Positions 23,869 to 32,201 of a DNA stretch of 64,000 nt are shown piece after piece. Location: the IMG/VR virus record IMGVR_UViG_3300042691_043547, positions 1 through 64,000 of that record. The stretch is one strand, 5' to 3'. Under the pieces are notes generated by a model, which saw only the letters and a list, made by a program, of their open reading frames with translations, searched no databases and had not been told where the DNA came from. Positions within the stretch are counted from its first letter, which is position 1. Each line of letters opens with the position of its first letter. The stretch comes from a virus. The position numbers were made by a program, and so were the translations under genes.

Positions 23869-24905
23869 CAGACTTCCTCGTAGTCGTTGCAGTTTTGACA
23901 GCAGCGAATCCCATCGCCGTAATCCCTGAACGGACGGCATTTCTCGTGAAGCTCGCACTTGTAGACGAACTTGAGCGGGCAGTTGCAGTCCCCCGTGTCG
24001 ATCGGAGTGCTACTCCGGTGGAAACAGGGCAGGGTCCGTCGAACTGTTTTGATGGTGCGAAAGCGTTCAGGAAAAACACCCTGGTTTGGGTCAACGGCTT
24101 CGGCTTCCGCAAGCACATTGTTGAAGTTGGCCTCGGGCACTTTGGGACGGAAATGTTCAACCACATCCTCGTAGGACAGGCCGAGTTCACGGCGACCAAC
24201 GACATAGTTGAAAATTCTGTCTTCCAAAAACAGGCGATAGGGGACACCCTTGGGTCGGCCGAACCGGTGCAGCCAGGTCATCCAGGGAACACACATCGCC
24301 TCGCCGCCGAACTTGCGGACCTTGGAATGTATATACCCCTCCTCGCCACCGAAGCCCCTGAACAGGGTGTTGAAGCCTGGCCACTCCTCCTTGCACATCA
24401 TGAACTGGCCGAGGCCCTGCATGGGGATCGGGAACGGCTCACCAAGCTTCACTCTTTCGTCTGTCGCCCAGGTGCCGTACATGCTGTCCCGCCAGGTCGG
24501 GTTAAAATGCGTGGCCATGTTGATGTGGTCGTCGTACAACAACGGGCCTTGGTAGAGGTTCTTCCTCCCGGCCTCGCCGGAACGGATGAACTCCTTGGTC
24601 TTGGCGACCACCCCTTGCGTCAACAGAACATGGCTGTCAACACACATCACCCACTCGCCCTGAGCCTCTTCAAAGACGAGTTGGCGCGGCAGCGAGGTGC
24701 CGGTGGCGTGGCCCCTGTGCAGGTAACGGGCCTTGGCCCATTCGGCGGCGCTCTTGGTGTGTGGGCAGCCATTGGGCAGATTGTCCACCACCAGCAACTC
24801 GACATCGTTCAGGTCGTGATAGGCCCGCAACGCTTGCAGGGTGAAGTAGACCCCGTCGTAATCGTCGTAGGTCGCCATCCCGATAGTTAGAAGTGGTTCC
24901 GCCAT
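23868..24905 (-). CDS. GT2-like glycosyltransferase with cysteine-rich tail
   Basis: The 345-residue protein has a GT-A start LLTIGMATYDDYDGVYFTLQ, the nucleotide-binding VELLVVDN (about residues 35-42) and the metal site in WVMCVDSHVLL (about 85-95). A HRFGRPKGVPY segment also stands out. The last 40 residues hold about ten cysteines (CNCPLKF, CELHEKC, CCQNC), probably binding zinc. It is the only glycosyltransferase on the minus strand, at the far end of the virion genes, so it may be made late and act on structural proteins. It is separated from the upstream gene by about 105 bases containing a terminator. Confidence 0.82.
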   Translation of the reverse strand: MAEPLLTIGMATYDDYDGVYFTLQALRAYHDLNDVELLVVDNLPNGCPHTKSAAEWAKARYLHRGHATGTSLPRQLVFEEAQGEWVMCVDSHVLLTQGVVAKTKEFIRSGEAGRKNLYQGPLLYDDHINMATHFNPTWRDSMYGTWATDERVKLGEPFPIPMQGLGQFMMCKEEWPGFNTLFRGFGGEEGYIHSKVRKFGGEAMCVPWMTWLHRFGRPKGVPYRLFLEDRIFNYVVGRRELGLSYEDVVEHFRPKVPEANFNNVLAEAEAVDPNQGVFPERFRTIKTVRRTLPCFHRSSTPIDTGDCNCPLKFVYKCELHEKCRPFRDYGDGIRCCQNCNDYEEV

Positions 24906-24958
24906 AGATTCTCCTCGTCATATGGTTCTATGCGCGTCGAGGAGGGTTTGGTTAAACG

Positions 24959-24985
24959 AAAAGACCCGCCGTTTTGGGCGGGTCT
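24959..24985 (-). terminator. Probable terminator after the tail tip genes
   Basis: On the minus strand, GACCCGCC and GGCGGGTC form an 8-9 base-pair stem with a six-base loop, followed by TTTTCGTTT. It lies just past the stop of the 25011-25682 gene, 54 bases before the glycosyltransferase start. It could lower expression of the three last genes. The T-run is short, so efficiency may be partial. Confidence 0.7.
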
Positions 24986-25010
24986 CTCCGTTGCGGTAGG
25001 AGGGGATCGG

Positions 25011-25682
25011 TCAGAGGTATTCCAGTTGGACCCAGAGTCCGAACTGTTTGCTTCCGATCCCGTCCGGTGAGGCCGACAAGGCCAGATACCAGTCGTGGCG
25101 GACATCTGTCGTGTTGGCACCCGACGGACGCAACCCCGAGGTCCCTGGCGAAGCGGTCAATGTAACTGGCTCACGCTGCGCCGGATTGGCCTGGTTGGCG
25201 GTCGTGAAGACCTCCCAGGCTGTCGAACCCGAACCCGTCGGATTGCCTGAATCCTGGACGGTCACGGGATGAATAATTTCGGCTAGATAAGTGGTTACAC
25301 CGGAAGCGGGATTGGTTGGAAGAACTCTGTCATAGATGTAGGCTTTGACATTCTGTGTCTTGACCGCCGAGTCAGCGGTGAAGCGCACATTCAGGCTGCT
25401 TTGCCAGTTGGGAATGGCTCTGAGGGGAATGGCCGAAGTGCCGCGCCCTACCAGCCCGCTTCCTGCGTTGGCGTATTTCACATTCCAAGCTTCGGGGCCT
25501 TGGTTGGTCCCGGTTGAGTTGGTGATGAAGGTCTTGTCTTGTGCTTCGCCGACCGGAACGGATAGACCGAACCCGCCGCCATAAAAGCCCAGACCTGAGC
25601 CAGCCAAGCTGGCTATCTGGAACGTCGAGAACGTGCCACCGTCCTCAAACTGTCCTGCGTAAAACGAAAGCGACGCGGGCAT
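25011..25682 (-). CDS. Predicted virion structural protein, beta-rich
   Basis: The 223-residue protein is rich in Gly, Ser, Thr and Ala. It reads as beta strands with turns (GSGLGFYGGGFGLSVPVGEA, YLAEIIHPVTVQDSG). There are no cysteines, signal peptide or catalytic motifs. A strong AAGGAGG site precedes the ATG. Its place at the end of the tail tip cluster suggests a tail tip or minor virion protein, but no family is recognised. A terminator follows at 24959-24985. Confidence 0.65.
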   Translation of the reverse strand: MPASLSFYAGQFEDGGTFSTFQIASLAGSGLGFYGGGFGLSVPVGEAQDKTFITNSTGTNQGPEAWNVKYANAGSGLVGRGTSAIPLRAIPNWQSSLNVRFTADSAVKTQNVKAYIYDRVLPTNPASGVTTYLAEIIHPVTVQDSGNPTGSGSTAWEVFTTANQANPAQREPVTLTASPGTSGLRPSGANTTDVRHDWYLALSASPDGIGSKQFGLWVQLEYL

Positions 25683-25711
25683 GTCTAGTACCTCCTTGAG
25701 AAATTACACCG

Positions 25712-26101
25712 TCACCACTTGCCGTCCGGGCACTTCTGCTCATCCCAGGACGCCTTCAGGTTCATGTAGCAACCACAACCAGAACAGCGATTGTCAGGCC
25801 GAAGTTTAGGACAAGTCTTGCAAATCGCCATTCTTTTTTGATAGGTTTCGCTATCAGCTGATTGCAATCCTCCGGCAACATGCTGAGCGAGGGCGGTGAC
25901 GAAGTTGACCCCCTGCTGAAGCAGGCTGGGCAGTTTGTTTTCCTTGTCCCAGGCCAGCTTGCCGGTACACAAATCCTTGATGAAGGCGATCTGTTCGGGC
26001 TGGGTAACTCCCTCCCCGTTACAGATGCGATATTCCTCTTCGGAAAGGACATAAGCCTTTCCTTGACTGCACGGCACATTGGGTTGACAGGGGCAGTTCA
26101 T
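25712..26101 (-). CDS. Cysteine-rich tail-region protein
   Basis: The 129-residue protein begins with NCPCQPNVPC. It ends with a compact zinc-binding-like tail MAICKTCPKLRPDNRCSGCG followed by CYMNLKASWDEQKCPDGKW. The R..ICK.C..C..CGC...K...CP..KW layout recurs at the C-terminus of many phage tail region proteins of unknown function. A central helical part (about residues 40-85) precedes it. The gene is coupled to its upstream neighbour by ATGA. A structural or metal-stabilised tail role is likely, but this is inference. Confidence 0.65.
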   Translation of the reverse strand: MNCPCQPNVPCSQGKAYVLSEEEYRICNGEGVTQPEQIAFIKDLCTGKLAWDKENKLPSLLQQGVNFVTALAQHVAGGLQSADSETYQKRMAICKTCPKLRPDNRCSGCGCYMNLKASWDEQKCPDGKW

Positions 26102-26607
26102 GAGTAGTCCGGCATCTCAAAGGTGAAACTGAAAGACTGTCCGCTAAAGCCCGAATAGACCGTGTTCAAGAAGCGGCGACACATCACCCACCTCTGCTGT
26201 GTCTCGTCGAAGTAGACGCCTGCCACCACGACGTTGCCGAAGTTGCCGTTGCCGTTGTTCTGGATGTTTTGCATCACCAGTGTGTTGGTCCTGCCTTCCA
26301 GCAGGTCGCCCGCATCAAGGGTGACCCGGGTCATACCTCGGGGGGTGCCGTTGTCGGGGTTGTTGCCGCAGCAGGAGATGCCAGGCTCCAGCAGGTCGAT
26401 GGTCGGCTCAATGGTGGAGTTGGTCCGGAAGAATTTGCCGATGCAATTGTTGGAGTTGAGGATGATGTCTCCCATGTTCTTGCCGTTGAGGATCAGGCGG
26501 AAGTTGTCATCGGTGGCCGCATTGCTGTTGCAGACATAGATGATGTAGTCGGTTTCGCGGTCGCAACCCAGGCAGCAGGGGGCGCAGTCGATGTATTCAA
26601 TCTCCAT
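26098..26607 (-). CDS. Predicted tail protein with N-terminal cysteine cluster
   Basis: The 169-residue protein has CAPCCLGC near the N-terminus. It continues with beta-like segments (DYIIYVCNSNAATDDNFRLI, NTLVMQNIQNNGNGNFGNVV) and ends FSFTFEMPDYS. It looks like a carbohydrate-binding or virion beta-sandwich domain. It overlaps the 1117-residue gene upstream by a TGATG and the next gene by ATGA, so it is translated with the tail tip set. No family is recognised. Confidence 0.6.
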   Translation of the reverse strand: MEIEYIDCAPCCLGCDRETDYIIYVCNSNAATDDNFRLILNGKNMGDIILNSNNCIGKFFRTNSTIEPTIDLLEPGISCCGNNPDNGTPRGMTRVTLDAGDLLEGRTNTLVMQNIQNNGNGNFGNVVVAGVYFDETQQRWVMCRRFLNTVYSGFSGQSFSFTFEMPDYS

Positions 26608-29600
26608 CAGACAACCTCCACGGCACCCAGAAAGTCGTAAGTCTTCTTGGTGACCTGGAGCAGGCCGCTCTGACAGACAAGGTTGGTGACAACTGTGATG
26701 CGCTTGTAGTCGCTGGCATCAAAGCTGTTGCCGCCGCCACCGCTGTACCACCTGCCCTCGTTGGGCACAAAGTGAGCCAACGCAAAGCCAGCCTTGATCT
26801 GGCCGGAACCGACCGGATGAACCGGAATAGCCTTGTTGACCAAGGAGTTGCCGACATAAGGATAGCCCGAAGCGGGCGCTCCGGAGGCTGCGGCAGCGTA
26901 AATGTAAACCCGGGTAACTCCCGCTCCAGACCAGACTTTCCGGATGTCGTCCCACAACAGATCGGTTGGCCCCGCCTTGTGCTGGTCGGATCGGTACGCA
27001 AGATCGACATTGGTCGGGGCGATCTGGCCCGGGTTATAGAGGTCCTGACCGTAGCCAACAACCATCAAGGGGCCGCGCAGCCCCATACTGCGCCCTTCAA
27101 AGGCCCCGTTGCCAGCACCGGAATTCCAGTTGTTGATCTCACACGGCAATCCGTTCGCCTGTTGGTAGGTGACGATTGAGATGTCTGTTTGGCCAGGGTA
27201 GGCGCTCGGGGTCAAGCTGGTTGCCGTTGTCGTATTAGAAATGTTGACCGGAAGCTCAACCTTCGGCAACAAGGAAGTGCTGGGCAGGGATTTGTAGGTC
27301 AAGCCGTGCTGGTTGACTGTGATGCCGCCATTGACCGTCGGCGTTCGGAAGGGACGGAAGAGGGCGTCCTGACTGGTGATCGCCCTGTTGGCGTAGACAT
27401 CAGGGCTGTCTGCGTCCGTATTCGACATCAATTCATGGAGAGGGGCCGATTTCACATCCAATCGCACGGCGCTGCCGTTGGCGCTGGCAAACCCGGCCAT
27501 GCACTCGTGCGGCGTTTGCACTCGGTGGAACTTGTCGAAAGCCCCGGCTGTCATCGACAAAGAGAATGCCCCGGCACTGGCTCTGACCGCCCCCTGGCGC
27601 ACTTTGTTTTGGTCAATGGCCAGTTTATACAGGTTTCTGCGCAACTGAAGACCGAGCTGGCCTGTCTTGCGCATCCGGTCGATAGTCTGCCTCGGGATGA
27701 CACCAAAGCGCGGACTGTAGTTCTGGAAGGCGTAAGTTGAGGTAACCCCTCCCGTGCCGATGGAAATCTCAATCGATGTCACGGCTGGGCCGCTGGCCTG
27801 AAGAGCCTGACCCAAAGAAACTTTTGGGTAATCCACCTGAGTGATTCGTCCGTGTTCCGTCAGCGCCATGCGGCTTGATCCGTCAAACAATCTCGCCATA
27901 GCCACGCGGTTCATCACATATATTGAGCCGAAATTGCTGGGCACCAGCTCGTTGTCAACTTCCACCTTGACGCGACCAGGCACACCGGAATAAACCCAGT
28001 AAGGGCCGTAGGTGATCCGGTTGCTCTTGAGTGGCACCACAAAAAAAGACGGGTAGACCGGCGGTGGATGGATGCGCGTTTTCGATGATTCAGCGTTGGT
28101 TTGATAAAGTCCTGCTGGTGTCCCCAGAAGTCTGCTGATGACGCTGTGATCCCCCGATGGATCTAGTGTCTTTGAGAAGATAGGTGTTTGGACAGTCATT
28201 CTGACCAGCGGACCACCCAGATAAATCATCCCGGCGCCAGCAAGAACATAACCGATGTACTGGCTGGTTCTGTATGGCGTGGTGAACGAGGGGTAGTACA
28301 TCTCCTCGATCTTCTCTCCCAAAGACGCCTTGACATAGGCGCCCAGCGAATCCATGACCACATCCTGCGGATTGTCGATGGAGGCGCCAGTCTGAATCAG
28401 CCGTTGATAGTTGTAAACGACAAAAGGCTCAAAGCGACTCTGGTCATCAGAAAAATAGGTGCAAGAAAGCGGACTCAGGCCGAAGGGTGCGCCCTCGGCC
28501 TCCATGAAGGCACTCCTGGCGATGTCGAACTCGTAGCGGATGTTGGGACGAAGGTCGGCCTTGAACGGCACATTGCTGTCGAGCGTCGACGCAGAAATAC
28601 CAAGACTGACGATAAATTCCTTGCCGAGATACTGATTGGCCACTCCGGACAGCCAGCTGAAGAATCTACGGCGCGCCTCCGATCTGTCGTAGGTGGCTTC
28701 CAGAGCGCGAGCAAGGATGGCTTGCGGATTGGTCTGGACCAGACTTCCCGTGTTGACGCCGCTCAAAAGAACCTGATTTCCGCGAGTGCTTTCAAAGCCG
28801 GTCATGGCGAAAAAGACATCGGGACGGTATTTCTCGATATACTCCATCCAGCTGTCAATGCCAGCCATGGCGAACTGAAGCTCAAGTGTCGAACAGAAGT
28901 AGTACGATGAGCCGATGATGTCTTCGACCCCCTGTGCGTAGAGGTTCATCATCTCACAGGGGTAGGAAATGGGCGATTCGCCCGGCAGCTTGGGGGCCAG
29001 GATGACGAAGCCGGGATGGCCCAGGATCGGGTTCTTGTTCTGGTCATATCCCCAAAAAGAACAGTAGTTTGCTTTCCCGTACATTCCCTCGTAGGGGCCG
29101 CCGATCAGCATCGCTGCCGTTTGGTGACCCTGTGCCATCTCAATGCCGTGCTCAATGGCGGTGGCGTTTGAGCCTGGCTGGTTGACGATCGCCCCGATAG
29201 TCCCCAGGCTGGGCGCAAACCTTCTGTCTATGACGCGTATCTTGATCGTGTAGCCGACCAACTCAACGACAAAATCAAATCCAGCATCCTGGCAGACCTT
29301 GTTGATGACATCGTACAGGCTGACTACCGAGTTGCCTTCGATCCGATAATAGGGATCGGGGATCGGCAGTTCGCTGAGATCCAACGAGTAGTAGACGCCG
29401 TCTGGAAATTCGCGTGTCGGCAAACCCCACCGCATCGGCCCACCGAATGGGGTTGTGAGGGGCTGATTGCAGATTGATAGCACCGCCCTGAAAAAAGTGA
29501 TCCACGGCATGCCAATTTCATCGGAACCGGAAAAGCCAAAACCAATATTCTCCCAGAAACCATAGGCGTTGATAACATTAGTGACGCCTACCGGTATCGC

Positions 29601-29960
29601 CCCCACATACTGGCCAATGATGACCTGTGTGGCTTGCAGGATTTCCCGCGGATCCACCACGACGATATCGTAGCCCAGACCGGAAACCTGTTTTTTCTGG
29701 GTGACTTTGGACAGAATGCCGCCAAAAAAATAACCGCCCAAACGAAATCGTAGGGGGTGGCCAACCTGACACGGGAAATCATTGTAAGAATAATTAAAGT
29801 CAGAATTTTCTTTAACAAGAGATATATTTAGAGAGCTTCCGTTATCTCCCCAAGAGACACTGCTGCTAGCCTGTTGGACATAAAAGCCCAACAGGGTCCG
29901 GTTGTTGGAACCGTGTGTGATCTGCGGCACAAGGTATTGGAAGTCACTTTCCGTAGGCAT
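26607..29960 (-). CDS. Large tail tip or hub protein
   Basis: The 1117-residue protein lies downstream of the tape measure in the place of the baseplate hub or tail tip of long-tailed phages. The first 250 residues contain strand-rich patterns (ISLVKENSDFNYSYNDFPCQ, GYDIVVVDPREILQ) reminiscent of hub domain I of tail proteins. The rest is long and rich in Ser, Gly and Asn, with no hydrolase motif visible. ATG 29960 lies 17 bases inside the upstream gene and has only a weak ribosome site, suggesting coupling. The hub assignment rests on size and gene order. Confidence 0.65.
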   Translation of the reverse strand: MPTESDFQYLVPQITHGSNNRTLLGFYVQQASSSVSWGDNGSSLNISLVKENSDFNYSYNDFPCQVGHPLRFRLGGYFFGGILSKVTQKKQVSGLGYDIVVVDPREILQATQVIIGQYVGAIPVGVTNVINAYGFWENIGFGFSGSDEIGMPWITFFRAVLSICNQPLTTPFGGPMRWGLPTREFPDGVYYSLDLSELPIPDPYYRIEGNSVVSLYDVINKVCQDAGFDFVVELVGYTIKIRVIDRRFAPSLGTIGAIVNQPGSNATAIEHGIEMAQGHQTAAMLIGGPYEGMYGKANYCSFWGYDQNKNPILGHPGFVILAPKLPGESPISYPCEMMNLYAQGVEDIIGSSYYFCSTLELQFAMAGIDSWMEYIEKYRPDVFFAMTGFESTRGNQVLLSGVNTGSLVQTNPQAILARALEATYDRSEARRRFFSWLSGVANQYLGKEFIVSLGISASTLDSNVPFKADLRPNIRYEFDIARSAFMEAEGAPFGLSPLSCTYFSDDQSRFEPFVVYNYQRLIQTGASIDNPQDVVMDSLGAYVKASLGEKIEEMYYPSFTTPYRTSQYIGYVLAGAGMIYLGGPLVRMTVQTPIFSKTLDPSGDHSVISRLLGTPAGLYQTNAESSKTRIHPPPVYPSFFVVPLKSNRITYGPYWVYSGVPGRVKVEVDNELVPSNFGSIYVMNRVAMARLFDGSSRMALTEHGRITQVDYPKVSLGQALQASGPAVTSIEISIGTGGVTSTYAFQNYSPRFGVIPRQTIDRMRKTGQLGLQLRRNLYKLAIDQNKVRQGAVRASAGAFSLSMTAGAFDKFHRVQTPHECMAGFASANGSAVRLDVKSAPLHELMSNTDADSPDVYANRAITSQDALFRPFRTPTVNGGITVNQHGLTYKSLPSTSLLPKVELPVNISNTTTATSLTPSAYPGQTDISIVTYQQANGLPCEINNWNSGAGNGAFEGRSMGLRGPLMVVGYGQDLYNPGQIAPTNVDLAYRSDQHKAGPTDLLWDDIRKVWSGAGVTRVYIYAAAASGAPASGYPYVGNSLVNKAIPVHPVGSGQIKAGFALAHFVPNEGRWYSGGGGNSFDASDYKRITVVTNLVCQSGLLQVTKKTYDFLGAVEVV

Positions 29961-31602
29961 AGGTCACACTGAAGTTGTAGCGGCCAGTCGTGTAGTTGAA
30001 TCCATCGGTTATTTTTTCAACAAATAACTTTGGATAGATGGCCGTGTTGGGGATGATGTTGAGTTGGGCAAGCGCCGTGAAGGCCTGTTCTCTGGTCGGC
30101 TTGACCGGACGCCCATCCGTTTGATTCACCGTGCCCACTACCACTTCCATGGTGATGTCCCGAGTTGTCTTGGTGATATTCATCAAATTCTGATAGACAG
30201 GACCCTTGCCAAGCGGGTTGGCCCCATCGACCCGCCCCAAGACATCGATGGCGGCAAAAAGTGGCCCGCCACCATTGTCCGTAAAACTAACCTCAAAGAA
30301 CTTGGCGTCAACAAATACAGGTGGGCGGTATTTGTTGTTGAATTCGACATTGTAAGTGATCGTGCCAGCCACCTTGTTGTGGCCGATTGTCACTTGAGCT
30401 GGTTTGTTTGACAAATACTCGGAACCCAAAACCGCTATTACTCGGTCGCGGATCAATCTGTACTCGTTGGCAGCCAGCAAATCCCATTTGCTTTTGGCGT
30501 GTACATATTTGGTTTCCGGCTGCTCAAAAGCCCCCGTTCTGCTGGTTCGCAAAGCGGTGATGGTGCCGTCGATGGAAATCGTCTTCAGCGTGGATTCTGC
30601 CGAGTCCTTGATGCTAATGTTGAATTCTTCCAGAGCCGGGATGTAATTGTTGCCCGACAAGGCCCCCAGCAGATCGGCGTTTGCCTTCGCCAAATCAACA
30701 ATGGTCCAGGACTCGCTGACGCTGAACTTGCCGCCCGCCTCATCGACCGTGACGGTTCGGATGGCATCGTAGGCCCTGACCGTGTCTTGGCCAGCAGAAG
30801 GCTGTTCGCTGAAGGCGTTGGCCAAAGCCCCGCCAAGACCGAAATAACTGAGTCCAGCTGGTTGATCGTTCAGTTTGATTCTGCTGGAGGGTGGTGATGA
30901 GAGAGCGGCATTGTCGGAAAGGTCGGTATCTGACGCCAACTTTTTCAGAACCGCAGCCCGGGCAATCTCAAAGCCGCGCATGTTCCGGTTGGTTGTGCCA
31001 CCCACCCATCGTGTCGTCGCTTGGGCGCTGACCTGATGAGTCAGCTTGTATTTCCGCAGGCTGTCATCCGGCTCCATCGACCAAGATTCTTCGACGCCGA
31101 CATCGTCTTCTGCGTCCATGCCGATGGTGTTGGTGCCGATCCTGAGGTAGTCGGCCTCCAGATTGATCGTGTACTCGAAGTAGTCGGTGAACGGCCCCTC
31201 GGGGATATCGATCGATTTGACGCGAGGATAGCAGAGGATCGTGGAGAGGGAACCCGAAGCGTCCCACGGGGTGATCTGAAGGGTGACGCGTTCGGTCGGA
31301 TTCAGCGGGTTTTTGGGACGAAACAACTCGTTGAGTTGTCCTATTTTCTTTTGGATTTCGGCCTGACGACTGTTTGGCGTAACCACAGACGGTTGCTGGT
31401 TGGCCTGACTGAGCAAATCGGCCGTGCTGGTGTTCGCAAGAACCCCGCCCTTGTAGGCCAGCATCCGCCCTTTGAGGCTGATATTGAATAAGTACTTCTT
31501 GACGCGACCATCTTCAAACCGGTCAATTTGGGTGGAGATGGAGACAAAGGGTCCTGGGGCGAGAACCTTTTCTTGCCCCTGCGGGCCGTAAAGAACTGGC
31601 AT
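29944..31602 (-). CDS. Tail tip or baseplate-like protein
   Basis: The 552-residue protein starts PVLYGPQGQEKVLAPGPFVS, IDRFEDGRVKKYLFNISLKG, with a strong AGGAGG upstream. The first 130 residues are strand-rich, and the centre has repeated VTYNVEFN-like and TRDITMEVVVGTV segments. It sits between the 200-residue gene and the hub gene, where distal tail or baseplate proteins normally lie. No clear domain is recognised, so the role is inference from order, size and lack of catalytic residues. Confidence 0.6.
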   Translation of the reverse strand: MPVLYGPQGQEKVLAPGPFVSISTQIDRFEDGRVKKYLFNISLKGRMLAYKGGVLANTSTADLLSQANQQPSVVTPNSRQAEIQKKIGQLNELFRPKNPLNPTERVTLQITPWDASGSLSTILCYPRVKSIDIPEGPFTDYFEYTINLEADYLRIGTNTIGMDAEDDVGVEESWSMEPDDSLRKYKLTHQVSAQATTRWVGGTTNRNMRGFEIARAAVLKKLASDTDLSDNAALSSPPSSRIKLNDQPAGLSYFGLGGALANAFSEQPSAGQDTVRAYDAIRTVTVDEAGGKFSVSESWTIVDLAKANADLLGALSGNNYIPALEEFNISIKDSAESTLKTISIDGTITALRTSRTGAFEQPETKYVHAKSKWDLLAANEYRLIRDRVIAVLGSEYLSNKPAQVTIGHNKVAGTITYNVEFNNKYRPPVFVDAKFFEVSFTDNGGGPLFAAIDVLGRVDGANPLGKGPVYQNLMNITKTTRDITMEVVVGTVNQTDGRPVKPTREQAFTALAQLNIIPNTAIYPKLFVEKITDGFNYTTGRYNFSVTYAYGK

Positions 31603-32201
31603 TAATTGCCTCCTATAGTCAGATCAAGAGAACCGGTGCCCACGCCAGTACCCGCCGTGATCATGGCCAGCGACCCGCTGCTTCCAGCCGGACCAGCCAA
31701 ATACAATACGCAGCCAGCACTGGCTTCCTGGGCATAGCCGGTCACCGTCAGCGGCAACATGGAAAAGGCTTCAGGCGTGCGCCAGACCACGAGATTCAAG
31801 CCGGTGCCGAAGACTGGGGCTTCCAAAATCAACGGCAATGCGTTTTCCACCAATTCGGTGGCACTATTGACTGTCACCAGAGACAATGAACCCGAAAGGT
31901 TCTTGTTGGCTCCTTCGACAAACAAATTCATGTTTTGTTGGCTATCAGATTTATTACACAAGATATATAAATTTAACCCCTTGCCATAAGCCTTACCACT
32001 AACGACTAGGGGGAGCGTGTTGGCGACGCCGGAAAATACGCCAAGGGTGTGGAGTGGCAGCGAATTCCCACCCGAAGGTATCTCGGTGACCTTCAGGAAC
32101 AGATTCAACGACTCCCAGGAAAGCGACTCGCCGCCAAACCCGAGGACTAGTCCCCCGGGTGTGGCGAGTATGTCCCCCAGCCTGCCCGTGAAGACACTCA
32201 T
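31602..32201 (-). CDS. Repetitive beta-strand tail protein
   Basis: The 199-residue protein has an obvious internal repeat. Short strands such as SLPLHTLGVF, TLPLVVSG, GLNLYILCN, MNLFVEG, SLSLVTVN, ALPLILEA, GLNLVVW and MLPLTVTG recur about every 20-25 residues. This suggests a beta-solenoid or ladder-like structural protein. ATG 32201 overlaps the tape measure stop (TGATG); the preceding GTG at 32204 is an alternative. It is probably part of the tail tip attached to the tape measure end. Confidence 0.6.
   Translation of the reverse strand: MSVFTGRLGDILATPGGLVLGFGGESLSWESLNLFLKVTEIPSGGNSLPLHTLGVFSGVANTLPLVVSGKAYGKGLNLYILCNKSDSQQNMNLFVEGANKNLSGSLSLVTVNSATELVENALPLILEAPVFGTGLNLVVWRTPEAFSMLPLTVTGYAQEASAGCVLYLAGPAGSSGSLAMITAGTGVGTGSLDLTIGGN

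Noticed and set aside
23895-24890. Plus-strand reading frame of 331 residues opposite the GT2 gene
   Set aside because: The minus strand encodes a clear glycosyltransferase with the usual motifs. The antisense product has no recognisable domain.
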